Source of the DNA: Bacteroides intestinalis DSM 17393
Lineage (GTDB): Bacteria; Bacteroidota; Bacteroidia; Bacteroidales; Bacteroidaceae
Reading direction: 5' to 3'
NCBI RefSeq assembly: GCF_000172175.1
Contig: NZ_ABJL02000008.1
Coordinates: forward strand, 992,001-1,056,000
Length of the DNA stretch: 64,000 bases
Program-made: the position numbers and the translations under genes
Notes under the pieces: generated by a model
Told to the model about the DNA's origin: nothing
What the model saw: only the letters and a program-made list of their open reading frames with translations
Database searches by the model: none
Shown here: one piece after another, positions 23,773 through 33,045 of the stretch
How the letters are laid out: every line of letters starts with the position of its first letter
How positions within the stretch are numbered: the stretch's first letter is position 1

Positions 23773-25935
23773 ATGAAGAAAGCTCTAATAACAACACTGG
23801 CTTTGGCTCTCACCCTTCCGAGTATTGCCGACGAAGGTATGTGGATGCTGACCGACCTGCAGAAGCAGAACGAAGTGGCTATGACAGAACTGGGATTACT
23901 AATCCCGGCTAACCAGATTTATAACCCCGACGGCATTGCACTGAAAGACGCAGTGATCCACTTCGGTGGGGGGTGTACAGGTGAAGTCATCTCTGCCGAA
24001 GGATTGGTATTGACCAACCACCACTGTGGCTATGGTGCTATCCAACAACACAGTACGGTGGAACACGACTATCTGACGGATGGTTTCTGGGCCATGAGCC
24101 GTGAAGAAGAACTTCCCTGCAAGGGACTTACCATCACTTATATTGATGAGATACTGGATGTGACTGATTACGTCAACGAACAGTTGAAGATAGATCCGGA
24201 CCCGAATGGTACCAATTATCTCTCTCCCAAGTACCTGAAAGAAGTAGCCGAACGTTTTTCTTCCGAACAAGGCATTGCCCTGACTCCGGGACGCAAACTG
24301 GAGCTGAAAGCTTTCTATGGCGGAAACCGTTACTATCTGTTCATCAAGACTACGTATAGTGATATCCGCATGGTAGGTGCACCTCCTTCTTCCATAGGTA
24401 AGTTTGGTGCAGATACCGACAACTGGATGTGGCCGCGCCATACAGGTGACTTCTCCCTGTTCCGCATTTATGCCGATAAGGATGGAAAACCTGCGGAATA
24501 CTCCAAAGATAATGTACCCTTGAAGGTGAAGAAACACCTTACGATCAGCCTTGCCGGCTACAAGGAAGGTGACTTCACGTTCGTTATGGGATTCCCCGGA
24601 CGCAACTGGCGTTATATGATCTCCGACGAAGTGGAAGAACGTATGGAAACTACGAATTTCATGCGCCATCATGTACGCGGTGTGCGCCAAGAAGCATTAA
24701 TGGAACAGATGCAGAAAGACCCCGCCGTACGTATTCACTACGCCAGCAAGTATGCTTCATCTGCCAACTATTGGAAGAATGCCATCGGTATGAACGAAGG
24801 ACTTGTCCGCCTGAAAGTGCTGGATACTAAACGGGCACAACAGGAGCAACTCCTCGCCCGCGGACGCGAACAGGGTGACGACTCTTATCAGAAAGCATTC
24901 AACCAGATACGGGACATCGTCGCGCATCGCCGCCCTGCCCTTTATCACCAGCAAGCCATTCAGGAAGCATTGATAACGGGATTGGACTTCATGCGCATTC
25001 CCAATACTTCTGCCATGCTGGCTGCTTTGAAGAACAAAGACAAAGCGCAGATTAAAACTGCCACAGATAGCTTGAAGATTGCCGCAGACAAGTATTTTGC
25101 CTCCGTACCTTTCCCCGAAGTGGAACGTATTGTTGCCAAAAAAATGCTGCAGACTTACATGCAATATATCCCCGCAGAACAACGTATCAGTATCTTTGAA
25201 GTGATCGATAAGCGTTTCAAGGGGAATAGTGATGCTTTTGTGGACGCTTGCTTCGACCACTCTATTTTTGGAAATAAAGAGAACTTCGAGAAGTTTATCC
25301 GCAAGCCGGGTTCTTATAAACTGGGCTTCGACTGGATGGTGTTGTTCAAGCACTCCATCACCGATGGCTTGTTGCAGACCGCCATCGCCATGGCAGAGGC
25401 CAACAAGAACTATAATGCCGCACATAAAGTGTGGGTAAAGGGAATGATGGATATGAAACGCAGTGCAGGCACTCCGATCTATCCGGACGCCAACTCTACC
25501 CTGCGTCTCACTTACGGACAAGTGTTACCGTATGAACCTGCGGACGGAGTGGAATATGGCTATTACACCACACTCAAAGGTGCCATGGAAAAGGAAGATC
25601 CCAATAACTGGGAATTCGTGATTCCTGCAAAACTAAAACAGTTGTATCAAGCAAAAGACTTCGGTCGCTATGCCATGCCGAACGGTGAAATGCCTATCTG
25701 TTTCATCGTGAACACGGATAATACCGGTGGTAACTCCGGCAGTCCGGTATTCAATGCCAAAGGTGAACTGATCGGTACAGGTTTCGACCGTAATTATGAA
25801 GGGCTTACAGGAGACATCGCTTTCCGCCCCTCATCACAACGTGCCGCCTGTGTAGATATCCGCTATACTTTATTCATCATAGAGAAGTATGCCGGAGCTT
25901 CACACATCATTAAGGAATTGACGATTGCGGAATAA
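23773..25935 (+). CDS. dpp11: S46 dipeptidyl-peptidase, DPP11-like
   Basis: A 720-residue paralogue of the preceding gene with a signal peptide (MKKALITTLALALTLPSIA). Catalytic His (TNHHCGY), Asp region (TDNWMWPRHTGD) and Ser (GGNSGSPV) are all conserved. The residue 18 after the Ser is Arg (FDRNY), the position that gives P. gingivalis DPP11 its preference for Asp/Glu at P1. The pair would therefore cleave after hydrophobic and acidic residues respectively and feed dipeptides to the cell (specificity is inferred). Last gene of the chuR operon; a strong terminator follows at 25971. Confidence 0.9.
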   Translation: MKKALITTLALALTLPSIADEGMWMLTDLQKQNEVAMTELGLLIPANQIYNPDGIALKDAVIHFGGGCTGEVISAEGLVLTNHHCGYGAIQQHSTVEHDYLTDGFWAMSREEELPCKGLTITYIDEILDVTDYVNEQLKIDPDPNGTNYLSPKYLKEVAERFSSEQGIALTPGRKLELKAFYGGNRYYLFIKTTYSDIRMVGAPPSSIGKFGADTDNWMWPRHTGDFSLFRIYADKDGKPAEYSKDNVPLKVKKHLTISLAGYKEGDFTFVMGFPGRNWRYMISDEVEERMETTNFMRHHVRGVRQEALMEQMQKDPAVRIHYASKYASSANYWKNAIGMNEGLVRLKVLDTKRAQQEQLLARGREQGDDSYQKAFNQIRDIVAHRRPALYHQQAIQEALITGLDFMRIPNTSAMLAALKNKDKAQIKTATDSLKIAADKYFASVPFPEVERIVAKKMLQTYMQYIPAEQRISIFEVIDKRFKGNSDAFVDACFDHSIFGNKENFEKFIRKPGSYKLGFDWMVLFKHSITDGLLQTAIAMAEANKNYNAAHKVWVKGMMDMKRSAGTPIYPDANSTLRLTYGQVLPYEPADGVEYGYYTTLKGAMEKEDPNNWEFVIPAKLKQLYQAKDFGRYAMPNGEMPICFIVNTDNTGGNSGSPVFNAKGELIGTGFDRNYEGLTGDIAFRPSSQRAACVDIRYTLFIIEKYAGASHIIKELTIAE

Positions 25936-25970
25936 AAGCAACTAAAAGTCCCTACGGACTTCCGATAATT

Positions 25971-26014
25971 CACCCCTACAAGTATCTGTATAGTACCTGT
26001 AGGGGTGTTTCTTT
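25971..26014 (+). terminator. Rho-independent terminator of chuR-S46 operon
   Basis: Arms 25971-25980 and 25998-26007 form a perfect 10-bp stem (CACCCCTACA), followed by TTTCTTTT. It lies 36 bases beyond the last peptidase stop codon. Confidence 0.85.
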
Positions 26015-26156
26015 TAAGAAATCATTTCCATAGGAAAATGTTTCATTATAACAAGTATTCTAAAAAATAGCCAAAATATGCTCAAAACGGCCATAAAGGA
26101 TAAAAGGGCGTGAACAATACATATCCGAAACTGTTTCTAACTACAGACAATAACAC

Positions 26157-26164
26157 TAATTTTG
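26157..26164 (+). promoter_or_regulatory. Bacteroides -7 promoter box for thioredoxin genes
   Basis: TAATTTTG fits TAnnTTTG, 43 bases upstream of trxA. Confidence 0.5.
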
Positions 26165-26207
26165 TAGTAATAAAAAAACTTGTAGTACTAACAGAAAGGA
26201 AAAGATT

Positions 26208-26504
26208 ATGGAAAAATTTGAAGAACTTATACAGTCAGAAAAACCCGTTTTAGTAGATTTCTTTGCTACCTGGTGTGGTCCATGCAAGGCTATGCATCCT
26301 GTATTGGAAGAGTTGAAAGGTCAAATTGGTGAAGCTGCCCGCATCGTAAAAATCGATGTTGACCAGCACGAAGAACTGGCTGCCAAGTATCGCATACAGG
26401 CAGTACCTACTTTTATTATATTCAAGAAAGGGGAAGCTGTTTGGCGCCATTCCGGAGTAATCAAAGGCAGCGAACTGAAAACTGTCATCGAACAAAATTC
26501 ATAA
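26208..26504 (+). CDS. trxA: Thioredoxin
   Basis: A 98-residue cytosolic thioredoxin with the active site WCGPC (residues 22-26), the cis-proline region VPTF and a normal C-terminal helix. No signal peptide. It reduces protein disulfides using thioredoxin reductase. The exported thioredoxin gene follows 13 bases later, so the two are co-transcribed. Confidence 0.93.
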   Translation: MEKFEELIQSEKPVLVDFFATWCGPCKAMHPVLEELKGQIGEAARIVKIDVDQHEELAAKYRIQAVPTFIIFKKGEAVWRHSGVIKGSELKTVIEQNS

Positions 26505-26517
26505 GAAATAAAAAAAC

Positions 26518-26994
26518 ATGAAGAAAATCTTAACAGTTGCCATTCTGCTATTTGCAAGTGTACTGACGTATGCCTGCACAGACAAGGCTCAGGCACAGCA
26601 AAAAGAACCGGAAAAAAAGGAAGCTAAGAGCGGGGAGGTCATCGTAATGAACAAGGATATGTTCATTAAGGATGTATTCGACTATGGGAAATCTCAGGAT
26701 TGGAAATATAAAGGTGATAAACCTGCCATCATTGACTTGTATGCTGACTGGTGTGGTCCCTGCCGTATGACAGCACCGATCATGAAGGAACTGGCAAAAG
26801 AATACGCCGGCAAGATCGTGATTTACAAGGTAAATGTGGATAAGGAACGCGAACTTGCCGCATTATTCAATGCAAGCAGTATTCCTCTCTTTGTCTTCAT
26901 TCCGATGGAAGGAGAACCGCAGCTTTTCCGCGGTGCAGCAGATAAAGCTACCTATCAAAAAGCCATTGAAGATTTTTTATTGAAAAAGAAATAG
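26518..26994 (+). CDS. Exported thioredoxin, TrxP-like
   Basis: A 158-residue thioredoxin-fold protein with an N-terminal signal (MKKILTVAILLFASVLTYAC) ending at a Cys, a Lys/Glu-rich linker to about residue 40, and the active site DWCGPCRM (about residue 77). The cis-Pro site is SIPLFVF. It resembles the periplasmic TrxP characterised in B. fragilis. The lipobox (LTYAC) is atypical, so the protein may be a lipoprotein or soluble in the periplasm. Likely a periplasmic disulfide reductant, coupled in transcription to cytosolic trxA. Confidence 0.87.
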   Translation: MKKILTVAILLFASVLTYACTDKAQAQQKEPEKKEAKSGEVIVMNKDMFIKDVFDYGKSQDWKYKGDKPAIIDLYADWCGPCRMTAPIMKELAKEYAGKIVIYKVNVDKERELAALFNASSIPLFVFIPMEGEPQLFRGAADKATYQKAIEDFLLKKK

Positions 26995-27009
26995 TAAAAG
27001 TCACAGGAG

Positions 27010-27855
27010 TCATGTATGAATGATGAGGGGCATATCTTTCCACTCATTATTGTACATCTCTGTGACAGTGTGATAACCGGACGTTTGCAGGGCCGCCAAG
27101 GCTTGCAAGCGTCCGTTGTTTATACGCTCCGGATAATGGGAATCACTGTTCACCTGCACGCGGATCCCCTTCTCCAGCAATACAGGGAAGTAGCGTTCAT
27201 TGGGATAGAAAGTACCCAATTCAAGATATGATTTCGTATTGACCTCTACAATATACCCCCTACGGGCAATGGCATCCAAATATTCTTGTATCAAATCATC
27301 GTACCAAGGCTCATCCAGCAGACCGGGACGGTAAGCAGCAGCATTATAATGCATTTTATCGGCATGCCCCACAACGTCAAATCCACCTAATTCTACCATA
27401 CGCATCAGGCGTTCGTAATAGAGATGTACCACTCGTACCAAATCACCTCCGAACTCTTCGTCCACCAGTTTACGGAATTTGTCCGCTGTAACATCTACAT
27501 CCACAACCTCTCCTTTATCATTGTAAAGCAGGTGTACCGAGCCAATGCGATAATCCAATGGCAATTCCCGGAAACGAGCAACAGAAGGATTACTTTCTTC
27601 ATTCAGATAGTCGATCTCCAAACCTATATACAATTCTATCTGTCCGGCATATTTAGCTTTCAGCCGACGAAATTCTGCCAGGTAATCATCCATGCAATCC
27701 CACTCCATGGTCCAAGCAGTAGGAAACGGCAACGGGGCATGAGATGAAAAGCCGTAAGACGTAAATCCTTCACTCAGGGCAAAGCGGATGAAGTCTTCCA
27801 TATTAGCACGTCCGTCACAATACAAACTATGACTATGATAGTTAGTTAAATTCAT
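27010..27855 (-). CDS. hisK: PHP-type histidinol-phosphatase
   Basis: A 281-residue PHP-domain phosphatase. Metal ligands typical of the family are visible: YHSHSLYCDG at the N-terminus (His-x-His), YIGLEIDYL near residue 97, GSVHLLY near residue 133, VGHADKMHY near 190 and VNSDSHYP near 245. The closest family is the histidinol-phosphatase HisK of Bacillus-type pathways. However, the window also encodes a bifunctional HisB with its own histidinol-phosphatase domain (60573-61724), so this copy may be redundant or act on another phosphoester. Its ATG overlaps the stop of the ABC-F gene by four bases. Confidence 0.82.
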   Translation of the reverse strand: MNLTNYHSHSLYCDGRANMEDFIRFALSEGFTSYGFSSHAPLPFPTAWTMEWDCMDDYLAEFRRLKAKYAGQIELYIGLEIDYLNEESNPSVARFRELPLDYRIGSVHLLYNDKGEVVDVDVTADKFRKLVDEEFGGDLVRVVHLYYERLMRMVELGGFDVVGHADKMHYNAAAYRPGLLDEPWYDDLIQEYLDAIARRGYIVEVNTKSYLELGTFYPNERYFPVLLEKGIRVQVNSDSHYPERINNGRLQALAALQTSGYHTVTEMYNNEWKDMPLIIHT

Positions 27856-29729
27856 TCTTCTATCTCACTAAGTTCCAGCCAACGCATGGTCTTCTCATCA
27901 ATCAGATCGGTTACCTCAGGCAGACGTTTGGATTTCTCTGTCAGCTCGTCTACAGACAGGGTACCACTGCATAAAGCAGTTTCAATACTGGCCTTTTCTT
28001 CTTCCAAGGCAGCAATTTCCTGTTCCAGTTGTTCGAACTCTCTCTTCTCCTTAAAGGACATCCGTCGCTTTTCATTCAGACGTACTTTAGAAGTTTTGTC
28101 TTCCTGCGGTTTGGCAGCCTCTTTCTCTTTTTCTTTCTCTTGGCGAGCCTTTTCTTCTTTCCAGCTACGATACTGCGTATAGTTTCCGGGGAAATCACGA
28201 ATGTCCGCCTGCCCATTGAACACCAACAAGTGGTCTACGACTTTATCCATAAAGTAACGGTCATGGCTAACCACAATCACACAGCCTTTGAAATTCTGCA
28301 AATACTCTTCCAGCACATTCAGAGTGATAATATCCAAGTCGTTGGTAGGCTCATCCAATACAAGGAAGTTAGGATTGCGCATCAGTACCGTACACAAGTA
28401 CAGGCGGCGGCGTTCTCCACCACTCAATTTATAAACATAGCTATGTTGAGTTTCGGGGGTGAAAAGGAAATGCTGCAAGAATTGGGAAGCAGTCAGTTTC
28501 TTGCCATTCCCCAGTTCTATGACTTCGGCAATATCCTGCACCACATCAATGACTTTCATCTGTTCATCAAACTGCAAGCCATCCTGCGAGTAATAACCGA
28601 AACGCACCGTCTCACCAATATCGATTGTCCCACTGTCTGCCTTTACTTCTCCCATCAGGATTTTGATAAAAGTAGATTTACCGGTACCATTATTTCCCAC
28701 AATACCCATCTTTTCATAACGGGCAAAGATGTAAGAGAAGTCTTCCAATATCTTCAGGTCACCGAATGATTTGTACACATGGTCCGCTTCGAATATCTTA
28801 CTGCCGATATAGGACGCTTTCACATCCAGCTTCACATTGTCGTTATTGAAACGCTGCTTGGCTACTTTCTCCAATTCGTAGAAAGCCTCTTCACGATAGC
28901 GGGCTTTATGCCCGCGAGCTTGCGGCATACGGCGCATCCATTCCAGTTCTGTACGATACAGGTTGTTGGCGCGGGTGATCTCGACATTCGTTGCATCAAT
29001 GCGTTCCTGCCGTTTCTCCAGATAATAACTATAGTTTCCTTTGTATTGATAAATCTGACGATTGTCTATTTCAATGATTTCGGTGCAGACACGATCCAGA
29101 AAATAGCGGTCGTGCGTCACCATAAGCAGGCTGAGGTTGGTGCGGCGCAAATAATCTTCCAGCCATTCAGTCATATCAAGATCGAGGTGGTTGGTAGGCT
29201 CATCCAGGATCAGAAAATCCGGTTCAGTGATAAGGGTATTGGCAAGTGCCACACGCTTCAGTTGACCACCGGAAAGGTACTTTACTTGCTGGTCGAAATT
29301 ACGTATCTTCAATTGAGACAGAATTTGCTTGGCCTTCTGCTCATAGTCCCATGCTTTTTCATGGTCCATGCGTATCAGGATTTCATCGAGTCCCGGATGC
29401 CCTTCCGTCTCCATGCAACGTTCGTATTCCTTAATCAGTTCTACAGTACTGTTGCCATGATGAAAACAGGCTTCCAATACAGTCAGGTTTTCCGGATATT
29501 GCGGGTCTTGCTCCAAATACCCCACCCGGAGGTCACGGCGGAAAGATATATTCCCACTGTCATATCCCTCTTTTCCGGCAATGATATTCAGTAAGGTAGT
29601 TTTACCGCTACCATTCTTGGCAATCAATCCGATACGTTGTCCTTCTGCTACACCGAGAGCAACATTCTCAAGCAATACCAAATCACCAAACGATTTGGTC
29701 AAATTCTCTATCTGAAGATAACTAATCAC
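27852..29729 (-). CDS. ABC-F family ATPase (Uup-like)
   Basis: A 625-residue soluble protein with two ATP-binding cassettes and no membrane domain. Walker A motifs are AKNGSGKTTLL (about residue 36) and GNNGTGKSTFI (about 350); signatures are LSGGQLKRVAL and LSGGERRRLYL; both are followed by LDEPTNHLD/LDEPTNDLD. The linker of about 80 residues and a C-terminal Glu/Lys-rich coiled coil (from about 530) fit Uup-type ABC-F proteins, which act on the ribosome or branched DNA. It is co-transcribed with the PHP phosphatase (four-base overlap). Confidence 0.92.
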   Translation of the reverse strand: MISYLQIENLTKSFGDLVLLENVALGVAEGQRIGLIAKNGSGKTTLLNIIAGKEGYDSGNISFRRDLRVGYLEQDPQYPENLTVLEACFHHGNSTVELIKEYERCMETEGHPGLDEILIRMDHEKAWDYEQKAKQILSQLKIRNFDQQVKYLSGGQLKRVALANTLITEPDFLILDEPTNHLDLDMTEWLEDYLRRTNLSLLMVTHDRYFLDRVCTEIIEIDNRQIYQYKGNYSYYLEKRQERIDATNVEITRANNLYRTELEWMRRMPQARGHKARYREEAFYELEKVAKQRFNNDNVKLDVKASYIGSKIFEADHVYKSFGDLKILEDFSYIFARYEKMGIVGNNGTGKSTFIKILMGEVKADSGTIDIGETVRFGYYSQDGLQFDEQMKVIDVVQDIAEVIELGNGKKLTASQFLQHFLFTPETQHSYVYKLSGGERRRLYLCTVLMRNPNFLVLDEPTNDLDIITLNVLEEYLQNFKGCVIVVSHDRYFMDKVVDHLLVFNGQADIRDFPGNYTQYRSWKEEKARQEKEKEKEAAKPQEDKTSKVRLNEKRRMSFKEKREFEQLEQEIAALEEEKASIETALCSGTLSVDELTEKSKRLPEVTDLIDEKTMRWLELSEIEE

Positions 29730-29752
29730 AATTAAAAATTATAAATTAAAAA

Positions 29753-30559
29753 TTAAAGAAGGATTTTGTAGGTCTCTGACAGATTGCAAGGTTCCCCTGC
29801 CTTCACTTTGCTCCACACTAATTTCATGGGGTCAATCCATTCTCCGGTAGTAAGATTCTGCAGTACAGGAGCTTCTCGATTACCATCTATCAGGGTCATC
29901 CACTCCAGGCCATCTACCTCATTGGCAAGAATCACACAGATGGCAATACCGAAAGAGAGCCACGCTTCTTTCTTCTTCGGGCCGATAGTTCCACCATCGA
30001 TGATCTGCTGCATGCTGTCCAAATCTTCTTCCATTCCCTGGAAGTCTTTTTTCAGTTGCTCCTTCACAGTGGTTGTCACCCACTCAAAAGCTTCATTAAT
30101 CTGATAGATTTCGGACAAACGGACAGGAATAATCTCTTCCGGATATTTCACTCCCTCTTTGCGTATTTCCAATGAAGCAATAACCGCCTCGGCTTCTGCC
30201 GCAGATGAACCCTTACTGACAGTAAAAGAACATTCGAAAGCAACATCGCCCATACCAGTAATCCAAAGGTGGGAAGTATAATAAGCTCCATCTTCCTCAA
30301 ACATCTCTTTACTGTAAGCACATTCCATATTTCCTATCCTTACGGAAACAGCCGAAGGATTGTCTTTCAGTTCCTGCCGGATTACTTCCCTGGCATACGT
30401 CGCACTGCCTTTGTATGCAGAGATACGGAAATTTCCGGTCCATTCATTAGGATTATAGAAGAGAAAAGAGCCTTCTCCATCTTCAAATTCATTCCAGTCT
30501 GCGGGATACATCATGGAAAACCATGCCCCCGGAGAGATAAATTTCTTGCTTTGTGCCAT
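29753..30559 (-). CDS. DUF3805/DUF3806 protein
   Basis: A 268-residue cytosolic protein without signal or membrane segment. The N-terminal half (ISPGAWFSMMYPADWNEFED ...) matches the DUF3805 fold and the C-terminal half (about 160-268, SFGIAICVILANEVDGLEW ... TGEWIDPMKLVW) the DUF3806 fold; both are of unknown function and often fused. It lies 23 bases upstream of the ABC-F gene in the same direction and may be co-transcribed with it. Confidence 0.72.
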   Translation of the reverse strand: MAQSKKFISPGAWFSMMYPADWNEFEDGEGSFLFYNPNEWTGNFRISAYKGSATYAREVIRQELKDNPSAVSVRIGNMECAYSKEMFEEDGAYYTSHLWITGMGDVAFECSFTVSKGSSAAEAEAVIASLEIRKEGVKYPEEIIPVRLSEIYQINEAFEWVTTTVKEQLKKDFQGMEEDLDSMQQIIDGGTIGPKKKEAWLSFGIAICVILANEVDGLEWMTLIDGNREAPVLQNLTTGEWIDPMKLVWSKVKAGEPCNLSETYKILL

Positions 30560-30883
30560 TGTTATTCAGAGGTTAAAAACGAGGCCACCTGACCTCGTCC
30601 GGCAAAAGTAACACTACCGCCGTTGATATGCAAACAAACAGAAACAAAAAACAGCCGATTCTCACGAACCGACTGTCCCAATCATCATCTATGAATGAAG
30701 ACCATTATAGTCTTCAATATCTTATTAAATCTTTATCAAACTTCAATGAAAATCATATTCTTGTTTTTGAGCGCAAAGATAATCAATGAAATACATCAGT
30801 TCCCAATATTTTAAGATATTTAAAATAACATTCTATAAACAAAGGAATTTTATAGACGAACAGGCCACATGCTTTTTACTGTT
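30560..30883. other. 324-base gap with a terminator
   Basis: Contains the minus-strand terminator at 30645-30676. The remaining bases to 30883 are AT-rich with no ORF, RNA or repeat that I can support. Confidence 0.6.
30645..30676 (-). terminator. Rho-independent terminator
   Basis: On the minus strand arms 30676-30666 and 30661-30651 form an 11-bp stem (two G-U pairs) with a four-base loop, followed by six T. It ends transcripts of the gene at 30884, about 205 bases downstream of its stop codon. Confidence 0.75.
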
Positions 30884-32086
30884 CTACTTCCCTATCGGCT
30901 GTATCTTCCTTCTCACATCCTTAGAAATCTCCAGAAACATGTAATTCAATTTCCCGGAATGTATTCCTTCTTCATTTTGCTTATACTTATTATTAGCGTA
31001 TTGTTTAGACTTATCGAATGTTAGCCGTGACATTTGATTCTGTGATTTACCTACCATCGTTGAATCCAGCTTCTCATCCGGAAAGAAATCATCCAGATCC
31101 ACATCTCCAATCATAGTAGTTTCAAGGAAGTTCATATTCTTACGACCGGCATCTGTATAATACCCCACAAACATGTGCCCCGGAGTACGAACCAATATGG
31201 GCTCTATATTAATGGCACGAAGCAAGGAAGCAAACAGCACGCTACCATCCACACAGTTAATCTGCGAAGACTCCAGTGCATCATCAAACGTGCGAACACG
31301 CTGGGAAAAGACCACATTACTGGACAAACTGGTATTGGAAACAGAACTGTAACGGAAATTACGCTTTTGAAGCACGTTCCATAGAGCATAGACTTGCTTG
31401 TCCACCACTTCTGCATTGCCACCCTGATAGCCCAAGAAACGATTGACAATACGGGTATTCAGTGCTTCACGCAACAATTTGTCAATCATCGGATTCTCCT
31501 CATTAACGTATGCCGCAAAGAAAATTCCTGTATCATGAAACTTAGTCCCGTTCGTGACATACCCCAACAGACACTCATTGATGCTGCGAACTGAAAAAGT
31601 ACGAACCCGCTGTCCCAAATCCTTATCATTCATTTCTACCTTAACAGCCACACTAACCGGTTCCGCCTGATTATTATTCTTCAGCGCTTCGTAATTCCAG
31701 ATAATATCGGGATAAATCGTATATTCCGTCCGTGGTTTAGCCAACACAAACTCAGATACGGAACGGGAAAAGAACGGAGTCTCGGCAACTTCAATACGTA
31801 CCCTGCTGTACGCCTTTCCTGAACGAATCCGAACAGAAATGCAGGATTTAGAGTTCCCCACATATAAAGAATCAGCCGGAACAATGACTTGAGCATCCGT
31901 CGTCGCTACAGAAAGAATACTGGAAGGAAAGATGTTGCCTCCCAACTCATCCGTTATCTCAAAACCGGAACGGAACGGAGCGGTATTCAGCCAAAAGGAA
32001 CCTGCCACAACCACCACCAATAAAGCTATCAGAGCAGGCAAACGCCATTTATATCGCCGAAAATCTATACTAGTCAACTCTTTCAT
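30884..32086 (-). CDS. Membrane-anchored protein with transglutaminase-like core, unknown function
   Basis: A 400-residue protein with one N-terminal membrane helix (residues 17-34, LIALLVVVVAGSFWL) and a large periplasmic part. Beta-rich residues 40-180 are followed by a helical region and INCVDGSVLFASLLRAINIE (about residue 285) with GHMFVGYY (about 312), the spacing expected for the Cys and His of a transglutaminase/protease-like fold. A matching Asp is less clear. No family name assigned. The gene is isolated, with 324 bases downstream and a divergent two-component system upstream. Confidence 0.68.
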   Translation of the reverse strand: MKELTSIDFRRYKWRLPALIALLVVVVAGSFWLNTAPFRSGFEITDELGGNIFPSSILSVATTDAQVIVPADSLYVGNSKSCISVRIRSGKAYSRVRIEVAETPFFSRSVSEFVLAKPRTEYTIYPDIIWNYEALKNNNQAEPVSVAVKVEMNDKDLGQRVRTFSVRSINECLLGYVTNGTKFHDTGIFFAAYVNEENPMIDKLLREALNTRIVNRFLGYQGGNAEVVDKQVYALWNVLQKRNFRYSSVSNTSLSSNVVFSQRVRTFDDALESSQINCVDGSVLFASLLRAINIEPILVRTPGHMFVGYYTDAGRKNMNFLETTMIGDVDLDDFFPDEKLDSTMVGKSQNQMSRLTFDKSKQYANNKYKQNEEGIHSGKLNYMFLEISKDVRRKIQPIGK

Positions 32087-32275
32087 ACCAATGTTATTTA
32101 TATTAAGACAAAGGTAAGTATAAAAACTGAAAAACTGGAATGCAAAAGTAATAGTTTACAGTTCTTCACCTTACCAAAACTGTATCAAAGCCTTACCGAA
32201 TTACCTTCAGCGCATACTAAAATGTAACCGAATTGTAACACGTGTTTCACTTTCCCGTAACAAAAACACCGCACC

Positions 32276-32308
32276 TTTGTCGCTGAAAAGAAATAAAGTA
32301 TAACTTTG
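32276..32308 (+). promoter_or_regulatory. Bacteroides promoter for two-component system
   Basis: TTTG at 32276-32279 and TAACTTTG at 32301-32308 are separated by 21 bases, close to the usual 19-base spacing. The start codon lies 47 bases further on. Confidence 0.6.
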
Positions 32309-32355
32309 TGGTAGGAGAATTTGTTTTGAATACCTCATATTAATTAGAAAAAGCA

Positions 32356-33045
32356 ATGAACGATTATCGTATTTTAGTTGTAGACGATGAAGAGGACCTT
32401 TGCGAGATCCTGAAATTCAACCTTGAAAATGAAGGGTATGAAGTGGACACGGCCCACTCTGCCGAAGAGGCATTGAAAATGGATATCGGTAGCTACAGCT
32501 TGTTGCTACTGGACGTGATGATGGGAGAAATATCCGGTTTCAAAATGGCCAGCCTACTAAAGAAAGATAAGAAAACCGCTCAGGTACCTATTATATTCAT
32601 CACTGCCAAGGATACGGAAAATGATACGGTAACCGGCTTCAATCTGGGAGCTGATGATTACATCTCCAAACCTTTCTCTCTGCGTGAAGTCATCGCACGC
32701 GTCAAAGCTGTATTGCGCCGCACCCAACAAGGAGAACAAGAACGGGCACCGGAGCAAATCAGCTACAAAACATTAGTCATTGATATTGTGAAAAAGAAAG
32801 TTAGTATCGATGGGGAGGAAGCCCCTCTCACCAAAAAAGAATTTGAGATATTACTTTTACTCCTCCAGAGCAAAGGACGCGTATTCTCCCGCGAAGATAT
32901 ACTGGCACGGATATGGAGCGACGAGGTCTATGTACTGGACCGCACCATCGATGTGAACATCACCCGTTTGCGTAAGAAAATAGGTATTTATGGAAAATGC
33001 ATCGTAACTCGCTTAGGATATGGATACTGCTTCGAAGCTGAATAA
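32356..33045 (+). CDS. OmpR/PhoB-family response regulator
   Basis: A 229-residue regulator with a receiver domain (VVDDEED acidic pocket at 9-15, phosphorylatable Asp in LLLLDVMMGE at about 54, conserved Lys in DDYISKPFS at about 105) and a C-terminal winged helix (about 130-229; LTKKEFEILLLLL, VLDRTIDVNITRLRKKI). It is closest to PhoB-like regulators and unlike the Bacteroides RprY sequence as I know it. The kinase gene overlaps its 3' end by 26 bases, so they form one pair. Signal unknown. Confidence 0.92.
   Translation: MNDYRILVVDDEEDLCEILKFNLENEGYEVDTAHSAEEALKMDIGSYSLLLLDVMMGEISGFKMASLLKKDKKTAQVPIIFITAKDTENDTVTGFNLGADDYISKPFSLREVIARVKAVLRRTQQGEQERAPEQISYKTLVIDIVKKKVSIDGEEAPLTKKEFEILLLLLQSKGRVFSREDILARIWSDEVYVLDRTIDVNITRLRKKIGIYGKCIVTRLGYGYCFEAE

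Noticed and set aside
28029..29594. Two long plus-strand ORFs (246 and 271 codons)
   Set aside because: Antisense to the ABC-F gene, whose Walker and signature motifs are intact on the other strand.
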